Assembly (NCBI RefSeq): GCF_030272615.1
Contig: NC_081414.1
Coordinates: 453,001 to 517,000 of the forward strand
Source of the DNA: Cryptomeria japonica
Taxonomy: Eukaryota; Streptophyta; Pinopsida; Cupressales; Cupressaceae
Direction of reading: 5' to 3'
DNA length: 64,000 nt
Below are positions 62,121 to 64,000 of this stretch, piece by piece. The notes beneath the pieces were generated by a model. The model worked only from the letters and a program-made list of their open reading frames with translations. It ran no database searches and was not told where the DNA came from. Position numbers and translations under genes: made by a program. Position 1 is the first letter of the stretch; every line of letters starts with the position of its first letter.

Positions 62121-63286
62121 ATAGTGCTCTCATATTCAACATGGATGTTAAAAATGATGGGAACATTGATAGTCAATCAACACCCACCAATGTCACAAAA
62201 TCTTTACCAAAATGGTATACTAGTATCATTCAAGATGCAAAGCTAGACAGAGTTCCAGACACTTCAACTCCAAGTCCAAGGACTCGTAGCATGATTCACA
62301 ATGAGGTAAATTTTGCACTAATGACTTCAGTTGTTGAAAATTTTGACCCATCTAATGTAGAGAAAATAGTAGAATCAAAGCCTTGGAAAGAGGCTATGGA
62401 TGCAAAATATCAATCTCTGATGAAAAACAACACCTAAGAGCTTGTTGATATACCACTTGGTAAGAAAGTAATTGGATGTAAATGGATATTCAAAACTAAG
62501 TACAAGGCAGATGGTAGTATAGACAAATATAAGGCTAGACTTGTAGCCGAGGGTTATGTCCAGAAAGAAGGGACTATGAGGAAACATTTGCTCCCACAAC
62601 AAAGATAAAACCATTACAATGATTCTTACTTTAGCTCCCTATTTTGGATGGAAATTGTATCAAATGGATGTAGAAAGTGCATTTATCAATGGATACCTTA
62701 AGGAAGAGGTCTATATGACCCAACCAAAGGGATACATTGCACTTGGTAAAGAAGAAAAGGTGTGCAAACTTGTTAAGTCCCAATATGGTTTCAAACAGGC
62801 TCCTAGAGCCCACTGTATTAAAATTGATGACCACCTACTACAACATGATTTCACTAGGCATCCATATGATCCAAATCTCTACCTTAAGGATCAAGGGGGA
62901 GGTATTGTGATCATTAATGTATATGTTGATGACTTAGTTATCACACACAACACAAAAGAAATGGTTGAAGCAACCAAGAATGATCTCAATAAGGCTTTTG
63001 ATATGATATATTTTAGACTACTGCACTATTATCTTGGCTTAGAGACGATGGCAAACTAATCACCATATCTTTGTATCACAAAGAAAATATGCTAAGACAC
63101 TACTTGAAAAAGTTCAGAATGATGGATTCCAAACCTATGTACCTATAGAATCAAGATTGCAATTATCTACGTCTAATACATCTCCTCAAGTGAATGCAAC
63201 TCTCTATCAACAAATGATTGGAGGTTTGATTTACTTGACTTACACCAGAACAAATATTAGTTTTGTTGCTAATTATTATAGAGGTG
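62121..63286 (+). pseudogene. copia reverse transcriptase, broken and 3'-truncated
   Basis: A Ser/Thr/Pro-rich linker (62141-62330) leads to the RT: KPWKEAMDAKYQSLM (62380), GCKWIFKTKYKADGSIDKYKARLVA (about 62475), WKLYQMDVESAFINGYLKEEVYMTQPKGY (about 62650) and the YVDD catalytic motif (about 62922-62933). Stops at 62435 and 63057 and frameshifts near 62570 and 63040 are visible. Homology runs to about 63280 and then ends; RNase H is absent. RT would copy element RNA to DNA; here it is dead. Confidence 0.92.
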
Positions 63287-64000
63287 AAAAATTAGGGTTA
63301 GGGTTAAATTAAGATAATAAAACCACTAAATCACCTAATTAACCACTACATTTGAAAGGAGAAGGAATCTAATACATCTAGCCTCAAAAGACTAAGATTC
63401 TGATCAGATTCTAGCTCTTTGGGTAAGACCTTTCTCCTTCCAAAATGAAATTAGTTTGATTGTTTGATGATTAGGACAAAATAGGTTATAAACGAAGTAT
63501 TCTGACAAAAACAGTAAGCTACAAATGTCCCTCAAAGCCATTTACTTGGATTTGGGCAAAATAAGCTGTCTAGAATCTATTCTTAGAAGTTCGGCCTGAT
63601 TTTTCAAGACTAGGTAGTATCAATTCACCATGGTCCGAATTTTCTGTCGTCAAAAGTTGAACTTATCCATCACTGTGAACTCTGTTGATCCTCTCGAATA
63701 TAACTCTGTGCCTATTCCTGCACAGAGATAAAGGAAAATATGTTGGGAATAGGGGTTTGCCTTAGGTCAAACCATGATTTTGAAATTAACCATGAAATTG
63801 AATTGATAAATCTAAATGAACGACTGCAGTAAAATGCTCTCCTTTTGAGGGAAAGGTTGAAAATGCTTGAAACACTAATGATATACTTCAATGAACTTTT
63901 GTTTGAACTTCACAATGCAATTAGGGTTTCATGTATGTTGTCTTCATAAAACATAGATCATGTATGTCATGTTTGAAACTTGACTTCACTTTTGCTCCAA
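63287..64000. other. Unassigned DNA after the copia truncation
   Basis: AT-rich, no domain. Two TTAGGG units near 63291 are too few to be a telomeric array. The sharp end of copia homology at about 63280 suggests a deletion or insertion boundary here. Confidence 0.5.

Larger units (their letters stand above)
57968..63286 (+). mobile_element. Ty1/copia retrotransposon, 3'-truncated and interrupted
   Basis: Domain order is gag, protease, integrase, RT, which defines Ty1/copia. No LTRs, primer site or RNase H domain are visible; homology ends abruptly near 63280 inside the last part of RT (TNISFVANY). Between protease (ending near 59290) and pre-integrase (from about 61170) lies about 1.9 kb of unrelated DNA. 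Every part is broken by stops and frameshifts. Components are listed separately. Confidence 0.93.

Noticed and set aside
63291..63306. Telomere-like TTAGGG units
   Set aside because: Only two units, not the plant TTTAGGG form, and no array.

Overview
This is nuclear DNA from a land plant: AT-rich, gene-poor and built mostly of old, broken transposable elements. An intronless PLS/E-type pentatricopeptide repeat (PPR) gene, a Ty3/Tat retrotransposon with the plant-type second RNase H, a Ty1/copia element, and long diverged LTRs together suggest a large gymnosperm-like (conifer-type) genome. That placement is inference; no species-specific marker was seen. The only gene that looks intact is the PPR gene at 53.2-55.5 kb on the + strand.

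Layout. 1-2.1 kb: unassigned AT-rich DNA. 2.1-4.4 kb: the 3' end of an LTR retrotransposon (3' untranslated part, polypurine tract, LTR). 4.4-8.05 kb: nothing recognisable. 8.06-28.78 kb: a nested structure. The outer layer has 32-bp terminal inverted repeats flanked by a 4-bp ATAG direct repeat. Inside it sits a 17.1-kb Ty3/Tat element (8602-25724) with two LTRs, a 4-kb repeat-rich leader, gag, protease plus G-patch, RT, RNase H, archaeal-type RNase H and integrase, all in + orientation and all broken. The outer element also carries a hairpin, a 42-44-bp tandem array, an (AT)n run and about 2 kb of CT-rich repeats. 28.8-31.6 kb: LTR-like repeats and CA/TG microsatellites. 31.6-32.9 kb: a decayed pogo/Tigger-type transposase. 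32.9-40.0 kb: mostly unassigned, with a weak LINE-like ORF1 remnant. 40.0-41.3 kb: solo LTR. 41.3-45.7 kb: imperfect repeats, an LTR-like segment and hairpin repeats. 45.7-48.7 kb: a decayed long reading frame of unknown function. 49.3-50.7 kb: an LTR on the minus strand. 53.2-55.5 kb: the PPR gene. 58.0-63.3 kb: a 3'-truncated Ty1/copia element interrupted by about 1.9 kb of unrelated DNA.

Cross-cutting observations. (1) Five LTRs, one of them on the minus strand, share a 22-bp dyad exactly 21 bp upstream of the TATA box, and the two arms have changed in step. (2) Several catalytic residues of the Tat and copia polyproteins appear lost by G-to-A changes in former CG or CHG contexts, and several stops look like CGA-to-TGA or CAG-to-TAG, which is the mark of deamination of methylated cytosine. 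(3) The Tat leader carries a 1-kb duplication with an LTR fragment in the middle and microhomology at both joints. (4) The outer inverted-repeat element has an unusual 4-bp target duplication and could be an undescribed family.
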